DNA of 64,000 nt from Soonwooa buanensis (GCF_900167905.1 NZ_FUYZ01000001.1:1-64000); one strand, 5' to 3'. Positions 1 to 7,449 are shown, counted from the stretch's first letter. Notes: generated by a model not told the origin, from the letters alone. Made by a program: numbers and translations.

Positions 1-242
1 GAATATTTTTTACTTAAATATTCATAATAATCATCCTCAGAATTTTGCTCTGATTGTGTAGGAATAACCCCAGTTAAACTTTCAACTAAAGGACTTATTT
101 CAATTTTCCTTTTTTCTTTAGTAATTAATGAATTCAGATAATTTTCTATAAGTTTTGATAAACTTACCTTATTATCTTTTGCATAATCTTTAGCACTTTC
201 AATAATGCTTTTATTTAGATTTAATGTGAGTTTGGTATTCAT
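1..242 (-). CDS. DUF6364-type antitoxin-like protein (partial, C-terminus outside window)
   Basis: This open frame starts with ATG at 242 and runs off the left edge; about 80 codons are visible. The protein opens MNTKLTLNLNKSII, then has a helix with AKDYAKDNKVSLSKLIENYL and a segment ISPLVESLTGVIP. That pattern is typical of DUF6364 proteins, short ribbon-helix-helix-like proteins usually paired with a PIN-domain toxin. The partner would lie to the left and is not visible. It is the first visible cargo of the cassette array. Its leader from the attC boundary (332) is about 90 nt, longer than most cassettes here, which leaves room for its own promoter. Family recognised from memory of the consensus. 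Confidence 0.7.
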   Translation of the reverse strand, partial: MNTKLTLNLNKSIIESAKDYAKDNKVSLSKLIENYLNSLITKEKRKIEISPLVESLTGVIPTQSEQNSEDDYYEYLSKKY

Positions 243-325
243 ATAAAAATATTTACGTGTAAAATTAAATATTATTTACGTGAAATCAAAATTAAATTTG
301 TTGTTGGGTGGTCAAACGTGGTGTC

Positions 326-517
326 GCATAACGAAAAAGTATTGGCGAAGTGCGGGCTTAATTTGAACGAATGTTCAAGTTCAGACCAAACGAAGCCGAT
401 GCTTTTTCAGATAAGCTAATTTAGTGAAAAAGATTATATGAAAAGCAGCGGCGGATAAATATTTCCACTTTTTCTATTTTATATTTAACCCCGCATTTTG
501 CCAATACTATGTTATGG
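326..517 (-). repeat. attC-like site 1
   Basis: Outer boxes are GCATAAC at 326 and GTTATGG at 511, inner boxes GTATTGGC and GCCAATAC. The plus-strand centre holds the TTGAAC-gaat-GTTCAA hairpin and the GATGCTTTTTCA / TGAAAAGCAGC helix. It is almost identical to site 10, eight kilobases away. Confidence 0.85.
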
Positions 518-549
518 GCAGTACATTTTTATTGATAATTAAGTTGAAA

Positions 550-1176
550 TTATTTTTTTCGATAGCTTAATATCTCGAATTCATAATTCTTGAAAATCCA
601 ACTATTTGCTAAATCTACAGCAACCTGTTCGCTTATTCTTACTGGAGGTTTTATTTCTTCAATCGCATCAATAGTATGTGCATTAACTCTTAAAGGTTTA
701 GTTTTGTTTTTTATATAGGACGATATTTTTTGGTATAAAGGATATGAGTTTGGTGAATGTAATTGTATATCTTCATATATGAAAAATTTACCTTTATCGT
801 CTTCCTTATCTACACTAACACCTTTTTGTAGTGTTAATTGTATGGCCCAAAAATGAATTCGTACAGCTTCTCTGTAATATGGCCAATGAACCATATTGGC
901 TGGATTTATCATAAAACCAATATTGTTTTCGTAGTTCAAACTACAAACAAAACTGTTTATGTTGATGTAAGAAATGTTACCTTGTGTAGTATAATTTTTA
1001 GGAATGTTTTCTGAAATAAGCGAATTATAAAACTTTTGATATTCCTCATAAATATTTTCATTTTTTTGAAGAACAAATTTGATTTTTAATTCTTCGCAGT
1101 ATTTTACAAAGCTACTAAATTCAATAGGACTTAGAATAAATCCCAATTTCCAAAAACCGTTTTTAATTGTCCCCAT
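550..1176 (-). CDS. Hypothetical protein (cassette gene)
   Basis: A 208-residue protein with no family I recognise. It lacks a signal peptide and membrane segments, so a cytoplasmic location is likely. The middle has aromatic stretches (MVHWPYYREAVRIHFWAIQL, about residues 95-115) followed by an acidic linker and a basic C-terminus. It is the only gene of its cassette, which runs from the GTTATGG box at 511 to the matching CCCATAAC at 1216-1223. ATG at 1176 lies about 47 nt inside the cassette boundary, and no TAnnTTTG promoter is evident in that leader, so expression may depend on read-through or on the upstream attC. No function is assigned. Confidence 0.75.
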   Translation of the reverse strand: MGTIKNGFWKLGFILSPIEFSSFVKYCEELKIKFVLQKNENIYEEYQKFYNSLISENIPKNYTTQGNISYININSFVCSLNYENNIGFMINPANMVHWPYYREAVRIHFWAIQLTLQKGVSVDKEDDKGKFFIYEDIQLHSPNSYPLYQKISSYIKNKTKPLRVNAHTIDAIEEIKPPVRISEQVAVDLANSWIFKNYEFEILSYRKK

Positions 1177-1216
1177 ATTTTATACTAATTTTTGTGCGGT
1201 ATTTTGGTTGTATTGC

Positions 1217-1411
1217 CCATAACGGAAAAAGTATTGGCGAAGTGCGGGCTAAAAATGAACTTTAGTTCAATTTTCGACCAAACGGAGCCGATATTTTTTC
1301 CATGAAACGAACTTACAAAAAATTAGTGAAATGGAAAAATAGAGGCGGCTAAAGATGCGGAATTTTTCAATTCATACCTTAACCCCGCATTTTGCCAATA
1401 CAATGTTAACT
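1217..1411 (-). repeat. attC-like site 2
   Basis: Outer boxes are CCATAAC at 1217 and GTTAACT at 1405, with the conserved inner boxes. The centre has a GAAC-ttta-GTTC hairpin and a GATATTTTTTCCAT / ATGGAAAAATAG helix, a different but compensated sequence compared with sites 1 and 3. Confidence 0.85.
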
Positions 1412-1427
1412 GCAGTAAGAATTTTTT

Positions 1428-1685
1428 CTAATCGTAATGAAACCTACATTTTGCAATTAAAATTTCATTTTCTTGATATTTATAAATTAATCTGTGCTCA
1501 TCGTCAATTCTACGAGACCAAAATCCAGAATATTTATGTTTTAATGGTTCAGGTTTTCCAATTCCTTCAAATGGATTTCTTGAAATATCTTTTAGAAGAT
1601 CATTGATTCGTTTCAATTTCTTTTTATCCGTTTTCTGCCAATACAAATAATCTTCCCAAGATTCGTCAACAAAAGTATATTTCAT
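1428..1685 (-). CDS. yoeB: YoeB-family toxin (ribosome-dependent mRNA interferase)
   Basis: The product is an 85-residue RelE/YoeB-fold endoribonuclease. Members of this family cut mRNA in the ribosomal A site when freed from the YefM antitoxin. The start chosen is the ATG at 1685, giving MKYTFVDESWEDYLYWQ, because the numbering then places the known YoeB catalytic residues exactly: Glu46 in KPEPLKH, Arg65 in DDEHRLIY and His83 in CRFHYD. A longer frame to 1697 would overlap the antitoxin and adds only four residues. The yefM stop (1689-1687) and this start are one base apart, so translation is probably coupled. The pair fills one integron-type cassette, a common way such arrays are stabilised. 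Confidence 0.93.
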   Translation of the reverse strand: MKYTFVDESWEDYLYWQKTDKKKLKRINDLLKDISRNPFEGIGKPEPLKHKYSGFWSRRIDDEHRLIYKYQENEILIAKCRFHYD

Positions 1686-1686
1686 A

Positions 1687-1941
1687 TTACTCTTCAATTA
1701 AATCCTTTGAAAATGATTTTCCGTTTTTCAATTTTTCAATTGCTGAATCCAAACGCATTTCGTTTTTTCTCGATGATAATTCATAATTAGTTGCCATCAA
1801 AGAATTATATTCCTCTAAAGACATGACAACAATTCCCGAATCTTTTCCGCGATTGATAATTAGAGTTTCAAAATTCTTTGCAACTCTATCTAAATATGAT
1901 TTTATGTCTTTTCTAAAATCAGAAACACTTGCAATTAGCAT
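1687..1941 (-). CDS. yefM: YefM/Phd-family antitoxin
   Basis: The 84-residue protein is the labile antitoxin partner of the downstream YoeB. The N-terminal Phd/YefM DNA-binding fold is visible: MLIASVSDFRKDIKSYLDRV followed by ETLIINRGKDSGIVVMSLEEY. The charged C-terminal tail (RLDSAIEKLKNGKSFSKDLI) is the toxin-wrapping segment. It lies first in the pair, the usual order. Two TGTACA motifs sit 18-35 bp upstream of its start; YefM proteins are known to bind palindromes with that core, so autorepression is likely. The leader between cassette boundary (2028) and start is about 87 nt, enough for a promoter of its own. Confidence 0.92.
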   Translation of the reverse strand: MLIASVSDFRKDIKSYLDRVAKNFETLIINRGKDSGIVVMSLEEYNSLMATNYELSSRKNEMRLDSAIEKLKNGKSFSKDLIEE

Positions 1942-1958
1942 AATTTTGTATTTTTATT

Positions 1959-1976
1959 TGTACAAATATATGTACA
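1959..1976 (-). promoter_or_regulatory. Putative YefM operator (paired TGTACA motifs)
   Basis: TGTACA occurs at 1959-1964 and 1971-1976, spaced 12 bp centre to centre, within a larger inverted repeat TTTGTAC-N8-GTACAAA. The E. coli YefM-YoeB complex recognises palindromes with a TGTACA core. The motif lies just upstream of yefM inside the cassette, so the cassette carries its own control region. Confidence 0.75.
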
Positions 1977-2021
1977 AATTTTCTAAATTACAAATTGTGC
2001 GAAATTTTGGAATCTTATTGC

Positions 2022-2215
2022 AGTTAACGGAAAAAGTATTGGCGAAGTGCGGGCTTAATTTGAACGAATGTTCAAGTTCAGACCAAACGGAGCCGATGCT
2101 TTTTCAGATTGTCTAAATTAAGAAAAAAAAACAATATGAAAAGCAGCGGCGTGTAAATATTACAAATCTTTCTATTATACATTTAACCCCGCATTTTGCC
2201 AATACAATGTTAGCT
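2022..2215 (-). repeat. attC-like site 3
   Basis: Outer boxes are AGTTAAC at 2022 and GTTAGCT at 2209. It has the TTGAAC/GTTCAA hairpin, the GATGCTTTTTCA (2094-2106) / TGAAAAGCAGC (2137-2147) helix, and a right domain GCGTGTAAATATTAC shared with site 7. Confidence 0.85.
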
Positions 2216-2222
2216 GCAGTCT

Positions 2223-2981
2223 TTATTTTAAGCTTCTTTCTAATAAGGAAATCACAATTTTTTCAGTCATTTCATTTTTCTTATCAAGTATTTCAATGTT
2301 TTCTGCTAGATTTATCGCTAACATAGTATCTTGAACTTTAATTAATTGAGCAAAAAAGAAATTTACTTGTTCTAGACTTTTCTTATATACAAAAAAATAT
2401 GCTCCACCAATAAATTCAAGCAATAGTCCAGAAATGCCTGTTAAGAACGATAATTCAATACTAGAAATTTCAAAATAATAAAACCAAATTCCAGTTACTA
2501 TTGTTACAAAGCCAATAATAATAGAAATTAAACTAATACGAAAACTACTTTTAGCTTGATTTTTATTAATTGTATAATACTCATTTAACTGATTTAGGCT
2601 TAATTGAATTGTATTGAAAATGTCATAATCATTGTCTTTTTCTATTTTGTCTGTAATTTCCTTCCTTTCAGATCTTAAATCACTAATTTCTTCTTCATAT
2701 TTTGCATTGTAAATTTCTTGCATATAAAGCATGTAAAGAAACCCAATTGTTGCTAATGGAATTACAATAAATGGCAGGAAATTCTCGAAAATATATTTTC
2801 TCTCATTTTCATCTTTAACAAAAAGAAGAGAATAAAATATTAAACCTATAAGTGCTACCATAAGTACTGAAAATAGTACTGTCATAAAGATTCTTGAAAT
2901 TTTATTTTCAAAAACAACTTTACTAAGAAATGTGTAAGGTTTAGTTCCGTGCCCAATTAACTTGGCTAAATTTTCAATCAT
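2223..2981 (-). CDS. Membrane protein resembling the TRADD-N-associated two-TM domain family
   Basis: This 252-residue protein has an N-terminal pair of membrane segments (about 30-55 and 68-88), a charged helical stretch (about 90-130, EEEISDLRSERKEITDKI), and a second pair (about 150-172 and 180-200). The second half has the pattern QLNEYYTINKNQAKSSFR, two TM helices, then YKKSLEQVNFFFAQLIKVQD and LAINLAENI. This matches what I recall of the TRADD-N-associated membrane domain, found in bacterial conflict and NTPase-linked signalling systems. It is the single gene of its cassette, with a leader of about 36 nt. Family placement is from memory; a defence role is only an inference. Confidence 0.6.
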   Translation of the reverse strand: MIENLAKLIGHGTKPYTFLSKVVFENKISRIFMTVLFSVLMVALIGLIFYSLLFVKDENERKYIFENFLPFIVIPLATIGFLYMLYMQEIYNAKYEEEISDLRSERKEITDKIEKDNDYDIFNTIQLSLNQLNEYYTINKNQAKSSFRISLISIIIGFVTIVTGIWFYYFEISSIELSFLTGISGLLLEFIGGAYFFVYKKSLEQVNFFFAQLIKVQDTMLAINLAENIEILDKKNEMTEKIVISLLERSLK

Positions 2982-3010
2982 TTGGATTGTGCGATTTTTT
3001 TTAAGATTGC

Positions 3011-3204
3011 AGCTAACGGAAAAAGTATTGGCGAAGTGCGGGCTTTCGAAGAACTAAAAGTTCAAGAACGACCAAACGGAGCCAATATTTTTTCAATGGA
3101 ACTAAATTAAACAAAAATGTGGAATTGAAAAATATTGGCGGCTAAATATTTCAAATTTTTCAATTATACATTTAATCCCGCATTTTGCCAATACAATGTT
3201 AGCC
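3011..3204 (-). repeat. attC-like site 4
   Basis: Outer boxes are AGCTAAC at 3011 and GTTAGCC at 3198. The left domain is of the TTTCGAAGAAC type (shared with sites 6 and 8), while the central helix is CAATATTTTTTCAAT / ATTGAAAAATATTGGC (shared with site 9), so it is a mosaic. Confidence 0.85.
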
Positions 3205-3211
3205 GCAGTTT

Positions 3212-4042
3212 TTATTTTTCGACTGCTACATCTACGTTTATTGATGGCTCTCCAGCTGAAAATTTTTCCCAACTTCCAAAATAATTTCTATAGTAGGTAT
3301 TTTTTGAAAAAGCAAAAATATTTCCGCCAATCATTAATCTTCCATTAAATCCCTCACCAACTCGAACGGTAACAAAAAAATCTTCATTTGTCCAGATGTT
3401 TTTATCACTAACATCAATTGATACTTTGTTGTTTATGACGTCTTCCTTGTTTATAGTTAGCTTTATTGTTTCATTTGTTAATGATTTTGAATCATCAGGA
3501 AAACCATTTGTCGAATTCTGAATATCAAAGATTAGATCAGCTGGAGAATTTAGATTGATACTTACTAAATTTAGATTGATTTTTTTGACTTTTAAACGTT
3601 TTTTGTTTTCAATTCTAATAGCATATTCTCTATACACTTTATCTTTTCTTTCAGAATCGTATCCGCAATATGCTCTTTTTGAATTTGAGGTTCCAAAATT
3701 TCTCTTAGCGAATTTTTTTTGATCAATCTTTACTTCTTCAATTTTTGTTATCTTTTCTTTTAAAATAATTTCGTGATTTGAATTAATGAAGCTTTTAATA
3801 TTTGTTTCAAAAGGTAAAAACTCACTAACTAAAACCTTTATTTTTTTTGAGGAGTCAATGTTTGTTAAATCTATTTTGAAATTTCCATTTACATCTGTCA
3901 AATCTCCAACAGATTCATTTTCAATTCCAATTCTTGCATTTTCAACAGGTTTATTTTCAGTGTCTACAATTTTTCCTTTAATTTCTTGTGAATAACTAAC
4001 TATTGAAATAAAAAATAGAAATAGTGTTGTCTTTTTTATCAT
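3212..4042 (-). CDS. Secreted protein with carboxypeptidase-regulatory-like domain
   Basis: The 276-residue product begins with a Sec signal peptide (MIKKTTLFLFFISIVSYSQ, cleavage near residue 18). Residues about 19-95 form a CarboxypepD_reg-like beta-sandwich: EIKGKIVDTENKPVENARI, then SVGDLTDVNGNFKIDL, the arrangement used at the N-terminus of many Bacteroidetes outer-membrane proteins. The rest (about 110-276) is beta-rich and not recognised; no TonB-dependent barrel follows, so it is not a SusC-type receptor. The protein is likely periplasmic or surface-exposed. It is the sole gene of its cassette. The cassette ends here pair less perfectly (GTTAGCCGCA against TGTGGCTAAC) than in the other cassettes. 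Confidence 0.75.
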   Translation of the reverse strand: MIKKTTLFLFFISIVSYSQEIKGKIVDTENKPVENARIGIENESVGDLTDVNGNFKIDLTNIDSSKKIKVLVSEFLPFETNIKSFINSNHEIILKEKITKIEEVKIDQKKFAKRNFGTSNSKRAYCGYDSERKDKVYREYAIRIENKKRLKVKKINLNLVSINLNSPADLIFDIQNSTNGFPDDSKSLTNETIKLTINKEDVINNKVSIDVSDKNIWTNEDFFVTVRVGEGFNGRLMIGGNIFAFSKNTYYRNYFGSWEKFSAGEPSINVDVAVEK

Positions 4043-4067
4043 TTGTGTACTGATTTTGTAAAATTGT

Positions 4068-4260
4068 GGCTAACGGAAAAAGTATTGGCGAAGTGCGGGC
4101 TTGAGTTGAACGAATGTTCAAGTTCAGACCAAGCGGAGCCGATGCTTTTTCAGATTGTCTAAATTAAGGAAAAAAACAATATGAAAAGCAGCGGCGGATA
4201 AATATTTCTGCTTTTTCTACTTTACATTTAACCCCGCATTTTGCCAATACAATGTTAGCT
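4068..4260 (-). repeat. attC-like site 5
   Basis: Outer boxes are GGCTAAC at 4068 and GTTAGCT at 4254. It has the TTGAAC/GTTCAA hairpin and GATGCTTTTTCA helix class, with a right domain GGCGGATAAATATTTC like sites 1 and 10. Confidence 0.85.
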
Positions 4261-4279
4261 GCAGGTCTTTTTAGTTCAT

Positions 4280-4864
4280 TTAATATTCAAATTTTTGTTT
4301 GTAAAACGTCGCTTTTTCTTCATTTCCAACTTCCTTGAATAGATTTGAAAGTTCTAAAAAAATATATTCAGAACTCGGCCCTAATTTTTCGCTAATTAAA
4401 AAATAATTAATTGCTTCCAAATATTCTCCTTCGTCTCTTAAAATATAACCGAGATCTTCTGTTATTGCTAAAGTTGGATAATTTTCGAATGCTTTTTTCA
4501 AAATATTAATTCCAAAAATAGGATTCTGCTTCGAATAGTAAAGCTCATACAATCCTAAACATTCAGAGCCAACAATTGGAATTATTTCAGCATTCAAATC
4601 ATGAATTAAATTAAAAGAAACTTTTTTATCATTACTTAATACTACATTTTCACTTATTCTTTCAGGTGTAATAATTTCAAGATAACATTCTTCATAATTT
4701 TTTTCTGAAATTAGAATTGATGGAACATAAAAAGTACCTTCTAAATCAGGAATTACTTTAAATTTTGTTTCTTCAATTTCCCATTCAAGTTCATCGTCAA
4801 AATCATCATTAATAACTTGAAATATATTTGAATTATTTGCTTTGAAAATTTCTTTTAGTTTCAT
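4280..4864 (-). CDS. Hypothetical protein with C-terminal TPR-like helices
   Basis: A 194-residue soluble protein. The first half (about 1-105) is acidic and beta-rich with no recognised domain. The C-terminal part (about 108-194) has helix pairs that look like tetratricopeptide repeats: NPIFGINILKKAFENYP, EDLGYILRDEGEYLEAINYF and FLELSNLFKEVGNEEKATFY, with the small and aromatic spacing typical of TPRs. This suggests a protein-binding role. It is the single gene of its cassette, starting about 25 nt inside the boundary, without an evident promoter. The partner and function are unknown. Confidence 0.7.
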   Translation of the reverse strand: MKLKEIFKANNSNIFQVINDDFDDELEWEIEETKFKVIPDLEGTFYVPSILISEKNYEECYLEIITPERISENVVLSNDKKVSFNLIHDLNAEIIPIVGSECLGLYELYYSKQNPIFGINILKKAFENYPTLAITEDLGYILRDEGEYLEAINYFLISEKLGPSSEYIFLELSNLFKEVGNEEKATFYKQKFEY

Positions 4865-4887
4865 GCGTAATTTTTGCGAAGACTTGC

Positions 4888-5081
4888 AGCTAACGGAAAA
4901 AGTATTGGCGAAGTGCGGGCTTTCGAAGAACTAAAAGTTCAAGAACGACCAAACGGAGCCGATATTTTTTCCATGAAACGAACTTACAAAAAAATAGTGG
5001 AATGGAAAAATAGCGGCGGATAAAAATGAGGGATTTTTCAATTCACACTTAACCCCGCATTTTGCCAATACAATGTTAGGC
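4888..5081 (-). repeat. attC-like site 6
   Basis: Outer boxes are AGCTAAC at 4888 and GTTAGGC at 5075. The left domain is TTTCGAAGAAC-taaaa-GTTC; the central helix is the GATATTTTTTCCAT / ATGGAAAAATAG version also found in site 2. Confidence 0.85.
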
Positions 5082-5091
5082 GATGTAATTA

Positions 5092-5757
5092 CTATTCATC
5101 AAGATTGGAAAATGGAAATTGAGTAGTATTATTGAAATCCACTAATCCAGTTCCATAAAAAATATTAATATCTTCATTTATAATGTTATTTTGTCGGAAC
5201 TCTTGAAACTTTTCATTTCCATTATTAGTTTTATTAAATGCTGCGAAAATTCCATATACTTTTTCCTCTCCACTTGTTTGCCTTTCAATTATTTCTTTTA
5301 TTCTTATCATTTTATTTATGTCATTTTGATAAGAAATTATATCAGTATCATTTATTCCGATTTTGTCTCTACAAAATTTCAATTCTATTAATATCGCTCC
5401 ACCGGCAATTGTGAAATTTTTCGAAGGATTACTTCTATATTGAGGTATCCCTTTCTTAAATACATATTCGGTTGAATGATAAATACTAATATTTTCTGTG
5501 TTTACAATAATTATGTCTGGTACCAAAGTAAGTTTTCCATCTTCATCAAAAAATTTAACTTCAGAATGAACAGCACAACCTGTAATCTCTTCTGAAAAAG
5601 TACTATTATCGATAGGAAACAATTCATAAATCAATCTAAATAATTGACATTTTAAATCGCTCTCAGTTAGTATAAGTGCTTTATTAGACTGATAATTTGT
5701 TTGAAGTTGATGAAGTTTTTCAATTATAACCTCTACAGATCTCAAATTTATATACAT
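5092..5757 (-). CDS. Possible PD-(D/E)XK-fold nuclease-like protein (cassette gene)
   Basis: A 221-residue protein without signal or membrane segments. Its spacing of acidic residues suggests the PD-(D/E)XK nuclease fold: an early Glu/Asp (TESDLKCQL, about 31-39), Asp81 in LTLVPDIIIV, and Glu125-x-Lys127 in AILIELKF, followed by a helix with SYQNDINKM. In nucleases of this fold the Asp, Glu and Lys coordinate Mg2+ and cleave DNA. The fit is by eye only. A restriction or transposon-type role would be possible but no partner gene is present; the cassette holds this gene alone. The cassette termini GTTAGGCGAT / ATCGCCTAAC are perfectly matched. Confidence 0.5.
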   Translation of the reverse strand: MYINLRSVEVIIEKLHQLQTNYQSNKALILTESDLKCQLFRLIYELFPIDNSTFSEEITGCAVHSEVKFFDEDGKLTLVPDIIIVNTENISIYHSTEYVFKKGIPQYRSNPSKNFTIAGGAILIELKFCRDKIGINDTDIISYQNDINKMIRIKEIIERQTSGEEKVYGIFAAFNKTNNGNEKFQEFRQNNIINEDINIFYGTGLVDFNNTTQFPFSNLDE

Positions 5758-5776
5758 GGGATTGGTTTATTATATC

Positions 5777-5970
5777 GCCTAACGGAAAAAGTATTGGCGA
5801 AGTGCGGGCTTAATTTGAACGAATGTTCAAGTTCAGACCAAACGGAGCCGATGCTTTTTCAGATTGTCTAAATTAAAGAAAAAAACAATATGAAAAGCAG
5901 CGGCGTGTAAATATTACAAAATCGTTCTATTATACATTTAACCCCGCATTTTGCCAATACAATGTTGTAC
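5777..5970 (-). repeat. attC-like site 7
   Basis: Outer boxes are GCCTAAC at 5777 and GTTGTAC at 5964. The centre is nearly identical to site 3 (TTGAAC hairpin, GATGC helix, GCGTGTAAATATTAC right domain). Confidence 0.85.
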
Positions 5971-5985
5971 GACGTAGCGATTACA

Positions 5986-6399
5986 TTATTTTGTTTCCAA
6001 AAATTGAGCAATTGTTACAATATTAGTTTGTTCAAATTTTTCTAAAACTAATAGATCTTTATCTCCAGTAATCAAAAAGTTTGCATTAGAATCTTTGGAT
6101 AAAGAAAGTAAGAAGTTATCTTTTTCATCTCTACAAACTTCTACTTTACTTGTAACAGTAATAAATTCTGCATATTCTTCAATTGTTTCGATAAGGTTTT
6201 CTGTGTCTTCTTGAGAGAAAAAACGTCTTAACTTTGGTCTTTTGATGACTTCCAAAAATTCATTTAAAAGTTCTTCACTAAAAATTAATATACATTTTCT
6301 TTCAAAAATGATTTCATCAAGTTGAGAATAATTTTTTGAAATCAAAAAGCTAATCCAAAGATTTGTATCAAGTATAATTCTTTGGTTTTTACTTTTCAT
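5986..6399 (-). CDS. PIN-domain toxin of a toxin-antitoxin pair
   Basis: The 137-residue protein fits the TIGR00305-type PIN toxins. The acidic metal-binding set is visible: Asp11 in RIILDTNLW, Glu42/43 in IFSEELLNEF, Asp91 and Asp94 in VCRDEKDNF, and Asp113 in LITGDKDLL. PIN toxins are Mg2+-dependent ribonucleases, usually cutting tRNA or rRNA. The start overlaps the end of the upstream antitoxin gene by 11 nt, the usual layout for coupled translation of such pairs. The two genes fill one cassette with ends GTTGTACGAC / GTCGTACAAC. Confidence 0.88.
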   Translation of the reverse strand: MKSKNQRIILDTNLWISFLISKNYSQLDEIIFERKCILIFSEELLNEFLEVIKRPKLRRFFSQEDTENLIETIEEYAEFITVTSKVEVCRDEKDNFLLSLSKDSNANFLITGDKDLLVLEKFEQTNIVTIAQFLETK

Positions 6400-6604
6400 A
6401 TCTTTTTGCTCGAACTTTTGCTACTTCAGTTGTTATTTCATCAAGACTCGGAGCCGACTTCGCATTTGAACGAAGTTTTTTAAGAACATCTGCAAAACCT
6501 TTCTTAGATTCTTCTTTAATTGAAATCAAATCTAAATCAGCTAAACTTTTTAGAAGCTTAACGGCTTTCGGGTTTAATATGTCAATTCTAATACTTGTAT
6601 TCAT
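6389..6604 (-). CDS. Antitoxin partner of the PIN toxin
   Basis: A 71-residue protein directly upstream of and overlapping the PIN toxin gene. It has an N-terminal beta strand (NTSIRIDILNPKAVKLLKSL), a short motif LADLDLISIKE, and a basic, helical C-terminus (SLDEITTEVAKVRAKRYEK) of the kind that wraps a toxin. I do not recognise a named antitoxin family with certainty; the call rests on size and gene order. Two Bacteroidetes -7 type boxes lie just upstream in the cassette leader, so the pair probably has its own promoter. Confidence 0.8.
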   Translation of the reverse strand: MNTSIRIDILNPKAVKLLKSLADLDLISIKEESKKGFADVLKKLRSNAKSAPSLDEITTEVAKVRAKRYEK

Positions 6605-6609
6605 TGTTT

Positions 6610-6628
6610 CAAATTTATATCAAATATA
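6610..6628 (-). promoter_or_regulatory. Candidate promoter of the PIN toxin-antitoxin cassette
   Basis: On the minus strand the leader holds TATATTTG (6628-6621) and TAAATTTG (6617-6610), both exact TAnnTTTG matches to the Bacteroidetes -7 box. The first is 17 nt upstream of the antitoxin ATG. No clear -33 TTTG was identified. Confidence 0.5.
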
Positions 6629-6666
6629 TGAAAAATTATTGTGTGGGATATTGCTTTTGCTATGTC

Positions 6667-6857
6667 GTACAACGGAAAAAGTATTGGCGAAGTGCGGGCT
6701 TTCGAAGAACTTTAGTTCAAGAACGACCAAACGGAGCCGATGCTTTTTCAGATTGTCTAAATTATGAAAAAAAACAATATGAAAAGCAGCGGCGTGTAAA
6801 AAAGTAGAGTAGTTCAATTATACCTAATCCCCGCATTTTGCCAATACAATGTTATGC
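6667..6857 (-). repeat. attC-like site 8 (mosaic)
   Basis: Outer boxes are GTACAAC at 6667 and GTTATGC at 6851. The left domain is the TTTCGAAGAAC type of sites 4 and 6, the central helix the GATGC type of sites 3, 5 and 7, and the right domain (GCGTGTAAAAAAGTAG) is found only here. At 191 bp it is the shortest. Confidence 0.85.
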
Positions 6858-7145
6858 GACGTTTTTTTTATTCTCAGATTTAAGAAATTGTATTAAAAAA
6901 CAAATTATTGAAGTATAAATTAATGATAAGAAAAGAATGGAAGTTAAATATAACTCTAATTCAGATTTAATGGGGTTAATTTTGAAAATAAGTTTTAATG
7001 GTTCAATAATAAATAGAAAAAAATTCAAAAATTTATTTTCAAAATCAGAATTTTCGTCAAATATTAACAAATACCAAAATTCAATTATAAGTATTATGAA
7101 AACAAAAAAATTAATGATAAAAAATTGCGAAACTTCATATTTTTT
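6852..7145 (-). pseudogene. Downstream, frame-shifted half of a cassette membrane protein
   Basis: This frame is open for about 97 codons but has no ATG at a useful place (its first near-start is TTG at 7070). It begins inside the end of the preceding gene, in the +1 frame, at a run A6-G-A7 on the minus strand. It encodes two further strongly hydrophobic segments (QFFIINFFVFIILIIEFWY and LYLTSILFLSLIYTSIICF). Read with a one-base shift at the A run, the two frames join into a protein of about 200 residues with four membrane segments. The stop codon TAA lies in the cassette boundary itself (6854-6852). This could be a decayed gene, programmed +1 frameshifting or a sequencing error. Confidence 0.55.
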
Positions 7146-7449
7146 TCTTTTTTGGAAGTGAAAACAGTAAAATACTTAAAGTAATTAAAACAAAAATAAT
7201 CCAATTTTTAGCAATTGCATTTTCAGATTTTGCTTCTCTATTTTTTTTCTGAAAATTAATTTCATTAATGGCAATTTTCTTAATTTCTTCAATATTTTTA
7301 GAGTTTTCTATTAATTCAATTTTCTCTCTCAAATTTGAATCATTTTTAGTTTTTGCAAAATCAATTTCATTTAAGTTAGATGAAATTAACCAACCAAATA
7401 AAAATATCGAAATTATTAAAATGATTGTTCTTAAATAATTCATTTTCAA
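7135..7449 (-). CDS. Small membrane protein (cassette gene; probably 5' half of a split gene)
   Basis: A 104-residue frame with an N-terminal membrane segment (about residues 6-24, RTIILIISIFLFGWLISS), a charged helical middle (about 30-75, rich in Lys/Glu/Asn) and a second membrane segment (about 79-98, NWIIFVLITLSILLFSL). It ends LPKKKKI in an A-rich run, where the +1 frame continues open for nearly 100 codons with two more membrane segments. ATG at 7449 is about 35 nt inside the cassette boundary. No family recognised. Confidence 0.7.
   Translation of the reverse strand: MKMNYLRTIILIISIFLFGWLISSNLNEIDFAKTKNDSNLREKIELIENSKNIEEIKKIAINEINFQKKNREAKSENAIAKNWIIFVLITLSILLFSLPKKKKI

Noticed and set aside
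1355..1606. Plus-strand open frames over the cassette boundaries (also 1823-2116, 6579-6807, 7602-7787)
   Set aside because: They run through attC repeats or antisense to convincing TA genes and have no protein-family features.
6937..7161. Plus-strand frame antisense to the split membrane gene
   Set aside because: Low-complexity, Lys/Asn/Ser-rich translation; the opposite strand has coherent membrane segments.
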